DNA of 64,000 nucleotides from Cydia pomonella. Lineage: Eukaryota; Arthropoda; Insecta; Lepidoptera; Tortricidae. The stretch spans positions 1,178,001 to 1,242,000 of the forward strand of contig NC_084721.1 of the NCBI RefSeq assembly GCF_033807575.1, in the 5' to 3' direction. Below the pieces are notes generated by a model. That model saw only the letters and a program-made list of their open reading frames with translations, was not told where the DNA came from and made no database searches. Shown piece after piece: positions 13,001 through 22,539 of the stretch (within the stretch, counting starts at the first letter, position 1; the number at the start of each line of letters is the position of its first letter). The position numbers and the translations under genes are program-made.

Positions 13001-13424
13001 TACTTTACCGCACTAGTGCGAAAATGAGCATATTACGTTACTATGTAAAACATTTAAAGGGCCCATATGTACTGTAAAACGTTGTACGATACATGTGCGA
13101 ATAGGTAATTCGCAACTCGTGTCGATTTAAAACACTCCCTTCGGTCGTGTTTTAATTTATCGCCACTCGTTTCGAATTTCCTTATTTTTCGCACTTGTAT
13201 CGTAATGTACTATTATTCAACAGGTACTAATCGCAGGTGCGGTGAAGTTCAACCGAATCCGTCGAACACGGGACTACGACGGCTCAATGCGTGACGTGCC
13301 GGATTTCATCGAGGTCGCCCGGACTATGATCAGGGGCTACCGCACCGGGGAGCTCGGCAGGACGCTCCTGGACATCGAACTGCTGAAGGACTACAAGAAG
13401 GAGAAAGAGAACCTTGTGGCGTAG
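7040..13424 (+). CDS. MTG1: Mitochondrial ribosome-associated GTPase 1
   Basis: Inner-membrane-associated mitochondrial GTPase acting in late assembly of the mitochondrial large ribosomal subunit. Exons: 7040-7443, 7935-8143, 10170-10357, 13224-13424; 1002 nt, 333 aa, about the same length as human MTG1. The first ATG of the frame is at 7040 (context GAAATGG); the basic, acid-poor N-terminus suits a mitochondrial presequence. The GTPase motifs come in circularly permuted order, as expected of the YlqF/MTG1 class: G4 NKKD (80-83), then G1 GVPNVGKSS (150-158), G2 GVTRS (181-185) and G3 DTPG (202-205). FPGHM (27-31) and VHDARIPFTGRNP are also family-typical. Exon 3 uses a weak donor (GTCAGA). 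Exon 3 and exon 4 acceptors each sit within about 20 bp of a mobile element. The gene is head-to-head with the radial spoke gene. Confidence 0.96.
8521..9308 (-). mobile_element. 5'-truncated non-LTR retrotransposon, RT C-terminal fragment
   Basis: A 191-aa open frame (9305-8730) resembles the region just after the reverse transcriptase core of jockey/CR1-like LINEs: LSAYYALVHAHLNYAVTTWG, QKRAVRIIF, and a Lys-rich end (FKNKLKRFFQLNPFY). A 3' UTR follows and ends in a GAAACTT microsatellite tail at 8521-8540. The element is intronic in MTG1, in antisense orientation. The open frame suggests fairly recent insertion. It lacks the endonuclease and catalytic RT motifs. Confidence 0.85.
9640..9822 (+). 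repeat. Dispersed repeat C (GTCGGTGGCAAACAAGCATA)
   Basis: Near-complete copy of a roughly 180-bp family that follows a T-run and contains CGTCGGTGGCAAACAAGC, GATGGTAAGCAGTCTCCGTA, GAGTTACATGCGCGTTGCCG and GGCAGGAACACAACACTAT. Other copies: 10042-10150, 15061-15234, 29907-30070, 50349-50523 and 57527-57638. Class not determined. Confidence 0.85.
10042..10150 (+). repeat. Truncated dispersed repeat C next to MTG1 exon 3
   Basis: Matches the first 110 bp of the copy at 9640-9822, then stops at ATGCGCGT, 19 bp before the first base of MTG1 exon 3 (10170). Only the final short pyrimidine tract and AG appear to be outside the repeat. Confidence 0.85.
10410..10765 (+). mobile_element. TIR element, family TTAAGGGGCTCCCTG (5' part)
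   Basis: Starts TTAAGGGGCTCCCTGCGGTT and shares its interior (GAGTCGTTACTC..., GCTGTGAAGGATCT, TTATGGCCAGAAAACC) with the complete copy at 37674-38181. The right TIR is missing. Located in MTG1 intron 3. Confidence 0.75.
11881..12016. mobile_element. Palindromic MITE inside LINE fragment
   Basis: TIRs of about 35 bp: left TCAACCAATTTGAATCCTAG, right its complement ending ATTGGTTGA, each flanking GGCCACTATAGAACC. No coding capacity. It splits the LINE coding remnant. Confidence 0.85.
12320..12830 (-). mobile_element. Foldback element M, split by a SINE
   Basis: Left part reads AGTACATTACGATACAAGTG...CACGACCGAAGGGAGTG...CGTACAACG; the right part, after the SINE at 12475-12734, carries the GCACTAGTGCGG core and ends ATATGTACTGTAAAA. 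The same composite, uninterrupted, is at 51150-51350, and inverted at 12983-13212. Confidence 0.8.
12475..12734 (-). mobile_element. tRNA-derived SINE family A
   Basis: Minus-strand SINE. Head contains a box A-like TGGCCTAGTGG and box B-like GGTTCAAATCC; body contains ATGAGCATGGATATTTG; tail ends ATAATGTCCTATAATATT. It is inserted inside foldback element M. Confidence 0.88.
12983..13212 (+). mobile_element. Foldback element M, inverted partner
   Basis: Inverted copy of the element at 12320-12830: TTTACAGTACATATGGTGC...CCGCACTAGTGCG...GGGCCCATATGTACTGT, then GTACGATACATGTGCG...TCGCACTTGTATCGTAATGT. It ends 11 bp before the first base of MTG1 exon 4 (13224), so it supplies most of the upstream splice-site context. 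Confidence 0.85.
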
Positions 13425-13469
13425 GAGTTAAAGTCGAGGTTCAAGCAACCAAAGACTTTAAATTAATTT

Positions 13470-13885
13470 TTCACACCAGCTCATATAGGCGCTCATGATT
13501 GTTCACAAACTTATAAGAAAGTTGCATTTTATGCACATGTGTGGCAAAGGAACTCGATGCAAATTTTGAGTTGTTTCCTTATGTTGGCTGGTAGAATTAA
13601 CTTTGAAATGATTATTTTGATTGATAAATATTTAATAACGATAATTTGAATTTGATTTGTTTTGTATTTTCGTCGCACTTGTGTGGTGAAAAATGTTGTG
13701 TTTCACACGGTGGCGAAATTTGTTTAACCCTTGCCTTGCCTTGAAACCCTCGCAACGCTGAAGATTCCACTTTTCGAGTCCCTCGCTACGCTAGTGGTTA
13801 AATTTTGGATTTCGCTTGCTCGGGTATTAATATTAGGACGAGCGGTTAAAAATAATTTTGCCCCCTTATAAAACAAATAACTATT
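13470..13885 (+). repeat. Dispersed repeat L
   Basis: Shares long stretches with 56690-57175 in the same orientation: GAAAGTTGCATTTTATGCAC / ATCCAC, GAGTTGTTTCCTTATGTT, TTGAAACCCTCGCAA and GCCCCCTTATAAAACAAATA. It begins within about 50 bp of the MTG1 stop, so it probably contributes MTG1 3' UTR or flank. No open frame. Confidence 0.7.
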
Positions 13886-13951
13886 GTATCAGAATATTGT
13901 ATCTATCTCCTAAACAAAGTCATTGGTTAAATTAAAAGTGGAAAAAATCAC

Positions 13952-14022
13952 TGCCTCGGGAGAGACTTGAACTCGCGACACTGGATCACTAGCCCATGCT
14001 CTGCCAACTCAGCTACCGAGAC
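13952..14022 (-). tRNA. tRNA-Thr-like (AGU anticodon position) sequence, probably pseudogene or SINE head
   Basis: 71 nt fold as a cloverleaf: a 7-bp acceptor stem (GTCTCGG with CCGAGGC, one G-U), a D-arm with GCTG/GAGC, an anticodon loop CTAGTGA and a T-arm GAGTTCAAGTCTC. The anticodon stem has only four pairs and the T-stem has a mismatch. A run of six T follows downstream, as in Pol III termination. The imperfect stems and repeat-rich setting favour a tRNA-derived repeat over a working tRNA. Confidence 0.3.
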
Positions 14023-14111
14023 TTCACCCAACGACAGCGAATTATATTTCTATCATATGCGCCTTAGGAGGCGCCCGTAGCGCGCGCGCGCTTAATTTAA
14101 CCACAGACTTT

Positions 14112-14163
14112 GTTTAGAGTCAGACCAATATAAGTTAGCAGCAATTTTGATAGCCCACACTAT
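14112..14163 (+). mobile_element. Half copy of MITE F
   Basis: Contains AGAGTCAGACCAATATAAGT and GCAATTTTGATAGCCCA, matching one arm of the full MITE at 26061-26230. The second arm is absent. Confidence 0.6.
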
Positions 14164-14244
14164 GGAAGATAGAGGCAAGGAACAAAATCTCCATATACTT
14201 ACCAAAAAATCGCCGACAAAAGCCATAAATAGGTGGCGCTACAA

Positions 14245-14450
14245 TACCTAGAATACTTGAGAAAAAAATGTAATCATAGACAGCGCACTTCACTCCGTCA
14301 ATAACGCCTAGGTTCTTAGCTACTCTAGCACCACTCCGGAGAGATTTGGAACTATTATTTATAGCTGACAGCTGGACACTTTTGCAACAATTCTGCCTAA
14401 GGAGTTTCCGTTCCTTGCCTCTACCTTCCATAACCCACACGGTGCATGTG
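14245..14450 (+). repeat. Dispersed repeat E
   Basis: Contains GACAGCGCACTTCACTCCGT, AGGTTCTTAGCTACTCTAGC and TTTATAGCTGACAGCTGGAC. Same family at 18690-18895 (plus) and 55390-55625 (minus). No coding capacity. Confidence 0.75.
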
Positions 14451-14689
14451 TCAAGTAAACGTCATAATTTCATAGAATTTTTGACGTTTAAAATAACCCG
14501 TGCACCGTCTGGGCTATCAAAATCGCTGCAAACGTATCTTGGTTTGTTGTAAGATTTATCGTTTAGAAAGATACAATCATTTTGCATAGAAAATAGAGTC
14601 GATTTTAGCATGAAGTCCTTTAGGAGCGAAGAACAGTAAGCTGCCAGATTATGGCCTATTGCAGCTGATACAAAAATGAAAAAACCGGG

Positions 14690-14957
14690 CAAGTGCGAGT
14701 CGGACTCGCGCACGAAGGGGACCATTATTTATAAAAACGGCAAAAAAAATATGTTTGTTGTATGGGAGCCCCCCTTAAATATTTATTTTATTCTGTTTTT
14801 ATTTGTTGTTATAGCAGCAACAGAAATACATAATCTGTGAAAATTTCAACTGTCTAGCTATTACGGTTCACGAGATACAGCCTGGTGACAGACGGACGGA
14901 CAGCGAAGTCTCAGTAATAGGGTCCCGTTTGACCCTTTTGGTACGGAACCCTAAAAA
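14690..14957 (+). repeat. Dispersed repeat D (GGCAAGTGCGAGTCGGACTC)
   Basis: Starts GGGCAAGTGCGAGTCGGACT and ends TTGGTACGGAACCCTAAAAA; contains GACGGACGGACAGCGAAGTC. Related but rearranged copies occur at 19450-20215. Class not determined. Confidence 0.75.
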
Positions 14958-15060
14958 TGAATCTTATAGATTGAACAATAGAGTCGAGTTTCTGATCGGT
15001 AAAATGTTGGTTCAAAAGATTTGCTGAAGAGAAGAGCTGCATTTAATCTTTAATTTTTTT

Positions 15061-15234
15061 CTATACTACGTCGGTGGCAAACAAGCATACGGCCCGCCAG
15101 ATGGTAAGCAGTCTCCGTAGCCTATGTACGCCTGTAATTGCAGAGGAGCTACATGCGCGTTGCCGACCCTAACACTCCGCACCCTCGTTGAGCTCTGGCA
15201 ACCTCACTCGCCGGCAGGAACAAAACACTATGAC
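15061..15234 (+). repeat. Dispersed repeat C copy
   Basis: Same family as 9640-9822, with ACGTCGGTGGCAAACAAGCA and GGCAGGAACAAAACACTATG. Confidence 0.85.
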
Positions 15235-15632
15235 AAATGAATTAATGACAAGAGGTTTTTCCGAAAAAGTTTTATTTAACTTCTTGTCATGAATTCAATA
15301 TTTTAGAAAAAGGTTTTTTTTTTTAACATGGGTTCAAATGGGGTCCATATTGGGTTGCATATAAGTTTAAGTCATAACTTTGATGGGTATAACAATTTGT
15401 ATCATAATTATCATTGCGCGTACATATGAACAGTCATATTATATTGTGTCACATAGATTTTAGACATAATATTTGATGACATACATAGCAGTTGTCATAT
15501 ATTTTTTGTGCACACCTAACGAACCTAACCTAAAATTTTATGCGAATTCAATTAATGACTATAAAAATTATGACATGACTCATTTATGGCAAAAACCCAG
15601 TTATATTCAGGAATAATTATGATTAAAGAGTT

Positions 15633-15884
15633 TTATAGGACATTATTACACAAATTGACTGAGTCCCACAGTAAGCTCAATAAGGCTTGTGTTGTAGGTA
15701 CCTAGACAACGATATATATAATATATAATTATAAATACTTAAATACATAGAAAACACCCATGACTCAGAAACAAATATCCGTGTTCATCACACAGATATA
15801 TGCTCTTACCAGTATTTGAATTTTGAACCCGGGACCATCAGCTTCATAGGCAAGGTCACTACCCACTAGGCCAGACCGGTCGTC
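15633..15884 (-). mobile_element. tRNA-derived SINE family A
   Basis: Minus-strand copy closely matching 12475-12734, with GGCCTAGTGGGTAGTGACC in the head. It has a 6-bp duplication beside the B box. Confidence 0.85.
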
Positions 15885-16128
15885 ATATTTTATGACTTAC
15901 AATTTTATGCATAAGGTGTTATGACAATTAAAAATATGACAAAAGTTGTTATGCAACCAGAGGGATATATAATGAGTCTAATGACACATATATACCTACA
16001 GATTTGGTGTAGATTTCAAAGTTGTAAGTTTAAGTTAGGTTTATTGTAAATATAGGTAATTTACTTTTAATATTGGTTGTTTTAGTTTAACCGTTTATTC
16101 GTCACGCTAATGTTACCATTAGCACACG

Positions 16129-16282
16129 TGATCAATTGTGACCGCGGCCGGCAAAATGTCCCACTTTATCGCTTGCCATAAGGACGAGACTTGCTTGTAT
16201 CTTTATACGAATAACCTGACAAGGCGTCCTTAGGGCAAGTGACAAAGTGGGACGTTTTACCAGCCGCGCTCACAATTGATCA
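16129..16282. mobile_element. Hairpin MITE, family GTCCCACTTT, long form
   Basis: TIR arms extend from TGATCAATTGTGACCGCGGC through GTCCCACTTTATCGCTTGCC. The right arm ends GCTCACAATTGATCA. The core is shared with 5672-5780. Confidence 0.8.
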
Positions 16283-17014
16283 TAATCTATTAACAAACGG
16301 TAGTTAGGGTAGTAACCTAATTCAGTGGTTCCCAAAGTTGCCTGGGTTCCGAACCACCTAACAAAAACTGCCATTTCTGGAGCCCACCACATGGACGACT
16401 TAAAAAGGGGGCATACAATATTATTGGTAACGCTCTGGGTTCCCAGTAGTTTCACCCACTTCGTTCGCGACCCGTAGTGTGGGAAATGCTGAACTAATTA
16501 ATTTAATTATGCGGTTAATCGTTACGAAAGTAAGTGTTAATCAACATTCGTTGTCATCTGTGGTCAAGAAGGTGAGGGTTTTTTTTGGTTGCGGCCGCAG
16601 AATAATTAACACTACCAAAGACGAGTTAAATATAAAGAATGCTAATCGATTACAAAGTAGCGTATGTTATTCTTGTTTAAGATGGGTGTTGGCAATAGCG
16701 AGATGTCAATTTCACGTTTGACCTAATGGTCAAATGGGGCAATTCGACATTACGTAGTCGAATGGACTGCAACGCTTATCTGTGTAATGGAGCAAGTTGA
16801 CCACCGGCAAACTCGGAGAACTTGTGAATGTGTGTGGGCTAGACTGCATTCATACCTACAACACTAGCTGTTTTATATCTCTTAGTATGTTCACCAGATG
16901 GCGTTTAGGACCTATCTGAGGTCTGATCGCTTTGTAAATCAAGGGCCTGAGTCCTCGTTATAAATCTTAATACTCACGGTTTTATTTACATCCTGCAGTA
17001 GTAGGCGGCAGCTA

Positions 17015-17585
17015 TCTAGTAGAGGAAGTGCGAAAAAGTTAGGTATTATCACGTTTTTTATTAATATTACCAAAGAGAATTTGAAATTGAGTTGTATTCT
17101 AATTTCAACTGTCATGAGACATATTAAGTTTATACTAATTCTACGGTTTACATTCACGTGTTTTTATTAGTCACTCGCGCGACTGTTAGTGCTTGAGAAA
17201 GGAGACCTAGGCTCTCCGAAACATGTTACGCGAGTGAATAAAAATACGTGAGTGTAAACCGTAGAATTAGTCTAATTTTAGAGGTGTATTATCAAAGAAG
17301 ACGTGTAAAATTACTGCCATCTTTCGACACATGATTGAAACTTTTAGAACGCCATATTTGTTAAATATCAAAAAGGGGCGCCATCTTACCGGGCACACCT
17401 AAAAGTTATGGCGCCTTCGCTCGAAATGATGCTTTCATACCTTTCGCCTTTGATCTATTATATGGCGCCAATTTTTGATATTTAACAAATTTAACACATA
17501 TCAGTAAAAGAATAAGGATCAAAGTCAGATGGCGTTCTAAAAGTTTTACTCATGTGTTACGTACCTATCTTCACCGAACCGTGAG
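17015..17585 (+). repeat. Dispersed repeat K, split by a MITE
   Basis: Contains CAAAGAGAATTTGAAATTGA, GATGGCGTTCTAAAAGTTTT and TTTGATATTTAACAAATTTA. Other copies: 35585-35835, 58370-58600 and 62585-62850. Interrupted by the MITE at 17134-17271. Confidence 0.7.
17134..17271. mobile_element. Hairpin MITE nested in repeat K
   Basis: TIRs of about 45 bp: left ACTAATTCTACGGTTTACAT followed by TCACGTG and CACTCGCG; right arm ends TAAACCGTAGAATTAGT. No coding capacity. Confidence 0.85.
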
Positions 17586-18689
17586 TATTTTAAGAGATTT
17601 CATCTACAATAATCATCAGAAACACAACAATGTTAATTGATATCTGAAAATCTTTTATAATTATTCCATCCTATTTATTATTATTATTTTTTGTAATTTT
17701 AATATTTTCATGCTATTGACTCCTCATTAAATTATTCCTTATTAGTTGATGTTAAATTATATTAAATCATATAAACATAATTCATTTTAATTGACCGAGT
17801 GATCTAATCAAGTTATCACTGACAACTGTTCACATGTCTACATGGACTGAATATATCATGGGACACAATGCTTGTAATTTAAGATCTTATGTTGCCATAT
17901 GTTCATTGTGAATAAACGATTTCATTTCATTTCATTTCAAATGTAATATAGATTAACAGTCCTTTATAAGTACTAGTCTCTGATAGTATTGGCTCCAGAA
18001 ACGTGATTAAGTAGGTTGTTTTCGGTAGTCACGTTCCTTGATGTGCACCTGCTTACCTCCGTCACAAAACTATTGACTCTCTAATTACTTGCAAAGACGT
18101 ATGTACCTATTCGGGCAATTTCACGAAAAGTTGTAGTGTCATGGACGTTGACTCGATCACAACAAGATATTAACATTGAATTATTGTTAAGTCAGAATTT
18201 TTAGATGCTATTTAGTATCTATCACCAATGCGATGAATTTGTGCGGCATAGTTTTCTAAATATCGCGGCACGATTTCGGGCGGACGGAAGAACCGGGATC
18301 CTGGGCAATCCTGGCTTGACCAGACCACTCTAACGAGAATTTGTTAATGCACAATTTTTTTACTTTAGCTGCTATTTAAATAATGCCAAGTGCTGATTTG
18401 AGCTTGTATCGCATAGAAACCGGTACCACATAATGATCTTGGGACCCGACCACTCTAACAGGATTTGGACCCGACTCTATGGTAGGGCTGCCAGTACATA
18501 AATCTTGATTATACAGTCCAACGTCAAAAATTATACGAAATTCCCATTTAGTTTGTAATTCCCACTGCCATATAGTTTTTTTAAATATCAAGTTATCATT
18601 GTATCCCCGCCCGACCAAAATGGTATTACTGTGATATAAAATCATCATCATCTCATCAATACTATAGAAGGTGGAGGTAACGAATGGAA

Positions 18690-18895
18690 TCGCTACATTA
18701 CCTAGAACACTTTAAAAAAAAACAATTGATACAGCGCACTTCACTTCGTCAATAACGCGCTAGGTTCTTAGCTACTCTAGCGCTACTCTGGAGAGATTTG
18801 GAACTATTATTTATAGCTGACAGCTGGACACTTTTGCAAAAGTTCTGCCATAAGAGATTTCCTCGTTTTAATTCCACACTCCATAATCAATGCGT
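18690..18895 (+). repeat. Dispersed repeat E copy
   Basis: Shares AGCGCACTTCACTTCGTCAA, TAGCTACTCTAGCGCTACTC and GCTGACAGCTGGACACTTTT with 14245-14450. Confidence 0.7.
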
Positions 18896-19449
18896 TGCTA
18901 ATACCAAAGAGAATTGAATATAGAGGCGTATCGTCAAAGAAAATGTTGTAGTCAACTCTATTTACTGCCATCTTTCGACACAGGACTAAAACTCTTAGAA
19001 TGACATAGGCTATTTGACCCATGTTTTTTCACTGATATAAGTGATATGTGTTAAATATGAAACGGTGTCGTTATTAACTCGAGTATAGGCCAAAGGTAAA
19101 TCGCCATCTATTCGAGCATAATTTTTCGAGGCACGTTTTTTTTCTTACACAGAGATGTATATAGGGAGCGTGCATGAACTGTAGGAGGCAGCACAGGAGC
19201 CGTCAGATTTTTGGCGCGAGGCGTAAATGTGATGTTTATTGTTCCGATGTAGCCCACAAGATGGCAGAACCTACTATGCACAAGACAACACGTGACGTGT
19301 AAATGTACATGTTTATGGTTCCGATTCAGGCCACAAGATGGCAGACCCTCCAACGCGCACGGTCCCTATATATTTGCTAATACATTGGCTGGTAGACAAT
19401 TTGCCAAGAAGGTTAGCATGGTTAGCATTCATTACAAATGATTGTCAAA

Positions 19450-20215
19450 AAAGCGGCCAAGTGCGAGTCAGACTCGCGCATGAAGGGTTCCGTACTATTT
19501 ATGACGTATTAAAAAAAAACTACTTACTAGATCTTGTTCAACACCCATTTTACCACTTTGGACACATATTTTACCACTTTGGAAGTGTCTCTCGCGCAAA
19601 CTATTCAGTTTAGAAAAAAATGATATTAGAAACCTCAATATCATTTTTGAAGACCTATCCGTAGATACCCCACACGTATGGGTTTTATGATAAAAAAAAA
19701 TATGTTTATTTTATGACTTATTAAAAAAACTACTTACTAGATCTCGTTCAAACCAATTTTCGGTGGAAGTTTGCATGATAATGTATATCATATATTTTTT
19801 TTAGATTTTTCATTCTGTTATTTTAGAAATTACGGGGGGGGGGACACACATTTTACCACTTTGGAAGAGTCTCTCGCGCAAACTATTCATTTTAGAGAAA
19901 AGTTATATTAGAAACCTCAATATCATTTTTGAAGACCTATCCATAGATACCCCACACGTATGGGTTTGATGAAAAAAGATTTTTTGAGTTTCAGTTCTAA
20001 GTATGGAGAACCCCCAAAATTTATTGTTTTTTTTTTCTATTTTTGTGTGAACATCTTAATGCGGTTCATAGAATACATCCACTTACTAAGTTTGAACTGT
20101 ATAGCTCTTATAGTTTCGGAAAAAAGTGGCTGTGACATAATCGGACAGACAGATGAACATGACGAATCTATAAGGGTTCCGTTTTTTGCCATTTGGCTAC
20201 GGAACCCTAAAAAAT
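19450..20215 (+). repeat. Rearranged copies of dispersed repeat D
   Basis: GCGGCCAAGTGCGAGTCAGA begins the first copy. An internal block with ATTTTACCACTTTGGAAG and CTCTCGCGCAAACTATTCA is duplicated near 19560-19690 and 19850-19980. The end is TTGGCTACGGAACCCTAAAA near 20210. Confidence 0.65.
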
Positions 20216-20390
20216 GCAATTTTGGCATACACGTGTCATAAACTAACCATAAACAATTTATTTCAAAACGTCAGTCAATAAACTTCAATCAAACCACAAC
20301 GATAAATGTAAAATTAATAAAAAAAACATATGGATTAATAAACCGCCATAATGCTTAGAATGTAAATGCCTACCGAACTACAAAAGATAA

Positions 20391-21098
20391 CCTATTGCAA
20401 GTAGAAGCCATTTCAGAATTCAGAATGAATCCTGCTGCATATCTGCGCAGCTTCGTCGTCTCTATCTTAGCGTACCGCTGGCTCCTAATAGTGGCCACAG
20501 AAATCTACCCCTTCCTAATGATGTCTCGAATCCACACCGCGTAATGTCCTACACCAGATGCAAGTTCACCTACTCATCTAAACACGACAAGGGAATTCAG
20601 ACGAGGAAAGATTTTATGATCGTTCAATCCTCAACGTTTTCAAACGCAACTCTCAGCTCTTATTCAATTGATCATTCATTTACTGACACATTAGACATGA
20701 TAGAAAGCCCGTGGGACACTGAATCTTGGAGCTCCACGCGACAACTCTTTTCAATAGACTCCTCAAACACAGGTTATCCAATATCAACTACAACGTATGG
20801 CATCACAAGCTCATCTATACCGAGCGACAGTGAGAAAAGGGAACGTATTTGTGTTATTCTGGACGAAACATCTTTTAATAGCTTGAGTTTGGATTACTTG
20901 GAGTCTTCTCAGCTCTTGAATGCAAAGACCTGGTTAAGCATGAGCTCTTTAGCTGATGAGCGGTCCTGGGGGATTTGGAGTTCAACCATAAGTTCAAGCA
21001 GCGGCAAAATAAGACCTGGCAGAGCGGCATCTTCGCCGATCACCCCGGCTAGGTTTAAAATACCGGACAGTATGAGTATACATACAGCTATGTTCTAA
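20391..21098 (+). CDS. Unidentified Ser-rich open block with overlapping TAATG ORFs, possible terminal exon
   Basis: Not recognised. One frame is open from 20391 to TAA at 21096-21098; its first ATG is at 20544 and gives 184 aa, rich in Ser and Thr (SSTFSNATLSSYSIDHSF, SSTISSSSGK). A second frame starts with ATG 20425 and encodes 39 aa with a hydrophobic core (FVVSILAYRWLLIVATEIY); its TAA (20542-20544) overlaps the ATG at 20544 as TAATG. A poly(A) signal AATAAA follows at 21145-21150. Two readings are possible. The block may be a terminal exon entered at an acceptor near 20416 (CCATTTCAG), which keeps the long frame open for about 227 codons. Alternatively it may be a short upstream ORF followed by the main ORF. 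Codon use looks coding, but no upstream exon was found. Confidence 0.45.
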   Translation, partial: PIASRSHFRIQNESCCISAQLRRLYLSVPLAPNSGHRNLPLPNDVSNPHRVMSYTRCKFTYSSKHDKGIQTRKDFMIVQSSTFSNATLSSYSIDHSFTDTLDMIESPWDTESWSSTRQLFSIDSSNTGYPISTTTYGITSSSIPSDSEKRERICVILDETSFNSLSLDYLESSQLLNAKTWLSMSSLADERSWGIWSSTISSSSGKIRPGRAASSPITPARFKIPDSMSIHTAMF

Positions 21099-21244
21099 GT
21101 GTTGTGTAAAAAAAGATGGAACAAGGAAGAAATAATTGAAACGTAATAAACCAATTAAAATGCACGTATTTTCTAATGAACAAAGCCAACCTGTAGCTCT
21201 GCGTACATGGGCGTAGGCAGGTACAGGCAGGGGCTTCGCACCTG

Positions 21245-21271
21245 CCCCCCCCGCCCCCCCCCCCTCCCCCC
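21245..21271. repeat. C-run (G-run on minus strand)
   Basis: Almost uninterrupted C with single G and T breaks: runs of 8, 11 and 6 C. The minus strand has four or more G-tracts and could form a G-quadruplex. Confidence 0.6.
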
Positions 21272-21618
21272 TTGAACTCAAAATATTACATACAATGTAT
21301 GCCTCTGCGGCGTCTGCCGCCCCCTAGGCCTCCGGCGATATCAACTTGCCCCTTAGTTCACTGGCTGGCTGCTGGGTAGCGTAGCGTATATAGTCATCTA
21401 TCTCTATCACAATTCCATATTAGTGTGACAGTGATAGTGTGTTTCGTTCGCTACGGAGCGTTAACGATTGGCATGTTGGCTACGCTGGCTGGACTGTGAA
21501 ATTACAAGGGTCGGCAATGCGCATGTGACCATGTGACACATCTAGAGTTTACACATAGGCTACGACGACCGCTTACAATCGGACGGACCATATGGCGGTT
21601 ATGACACTGGATGCGATT

Positions 21619-21700
21619 TGCACGTCGCTCCGATGTGCTAGAGTGATGTCGTCATAATACACGCATAGCGTTGTCTCGCTCAAACATCGGAGCGACGTGC
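21619..21700. repeat. Inverted repeat around GCACGTCGCTCCGATGT
   Basis: GCACGTCGCTCCGATGT at 21620-21636 is repeated as its exact complement at 21684-21700. Probably a MITE remnant. Confidence 0.6.
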
Positions 21701-22369
21701 CGAATTGTATTCCGGATAACACTCCTTCAAACGAACCTTAATGCCTTCCACATAAGGTTTAGTAGATTAAGTGCCAGCCAAACACAGTTAACAGACTGAT
21801 CAACGTCACGTAACAGAGATCTATGAAACTTCCCATACAATAAAATTTAGCGAACGCTTTAACGGTGACAGACGGTTTGGTGCAACCGACCCTAAGTATA
21901 ATTATTTGTGAGCTTAACTTACCTACGAAATGTTGATGTGTGCGACAAATAGCAAAGAAAAGGTTAATTAAAGTAACATTTTCGGTAATACACATTATAC
22001 GCTATTACGCTGTCGATAAGGTTGATTTTAAATTGAAGCTATAGCTTATAAAAGTTACGAGTATAAATTAAATCATTGAAATGATTTGATTGAAATCTTT
22101 AAAAAAAAAATGAAATTTATAATTTAGGTGTTGATCATGTTGATTTGGATTTGCGAGTATTACAACAACAAGAACGATGACGCATTTACAAGTTGGTGTT
22201 TGGCAGGTTTTATTCCATTTGATTTTGTACTAACACTAATAGAGAAAAATCGATTAATAATGAGCTTACATATATTATATTAAGGTTGAAAATTAAATGA
22301 ACAATAGGCAAGGTGTACGCAAATGGGGTAAATGTAATATAGAGGAGCATTCACGAGAATGTCGCCTAG

Positions 22370-22455
22370 TAGAGTCAGACCAAGATAAGTTGGCAGCGAT
22401 TTTGACAGCCGAGACAGTGCAAGAGTTATTTAAATCGGGAAATTTCTATGCAATT
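22370..22455 (+). mobile_element. Half copy of MITE F
   Basis: AGAGTCAGACCAAGATAAGT and AGTTATTTAAATCGGGAAAT match the left arm and loop of the MITE at 26061-26230; the right arm is missing. Confidence 0.65.
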
Positions 22456-22539
22456 ATCTCTTCTTCCTCGCGTTGTCCCGGCATTTTGCCTGACTGCCAT
22501 CTGACCTTCCAACCCAGAGGGTAAACTAGGCCTTGTTGG

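Larger units (their letters stand above)
16283..20390. other. Repeat-rich spacer without recognised gene
   Basis: Repeats K, E and D and one hairpin MITE occupy most of this stretch. A short plus-strand frame near 16511-16721 has donor-like GTAAGT and GTGAGG sites but no recognisable protein. I see no supportable gene. Confidence 0.5.

Noticed and set aside
16479..16721. 80-codon plus ORF with donor-like GTAAGT and GTGAGG
   Set aside because: No homology recognised and no partner exon; too weak for a gene call.
22297..22524. 75-codon plus ORF
   Set aside because: Covers a half MITE F and SINE edge; no coding pattern.
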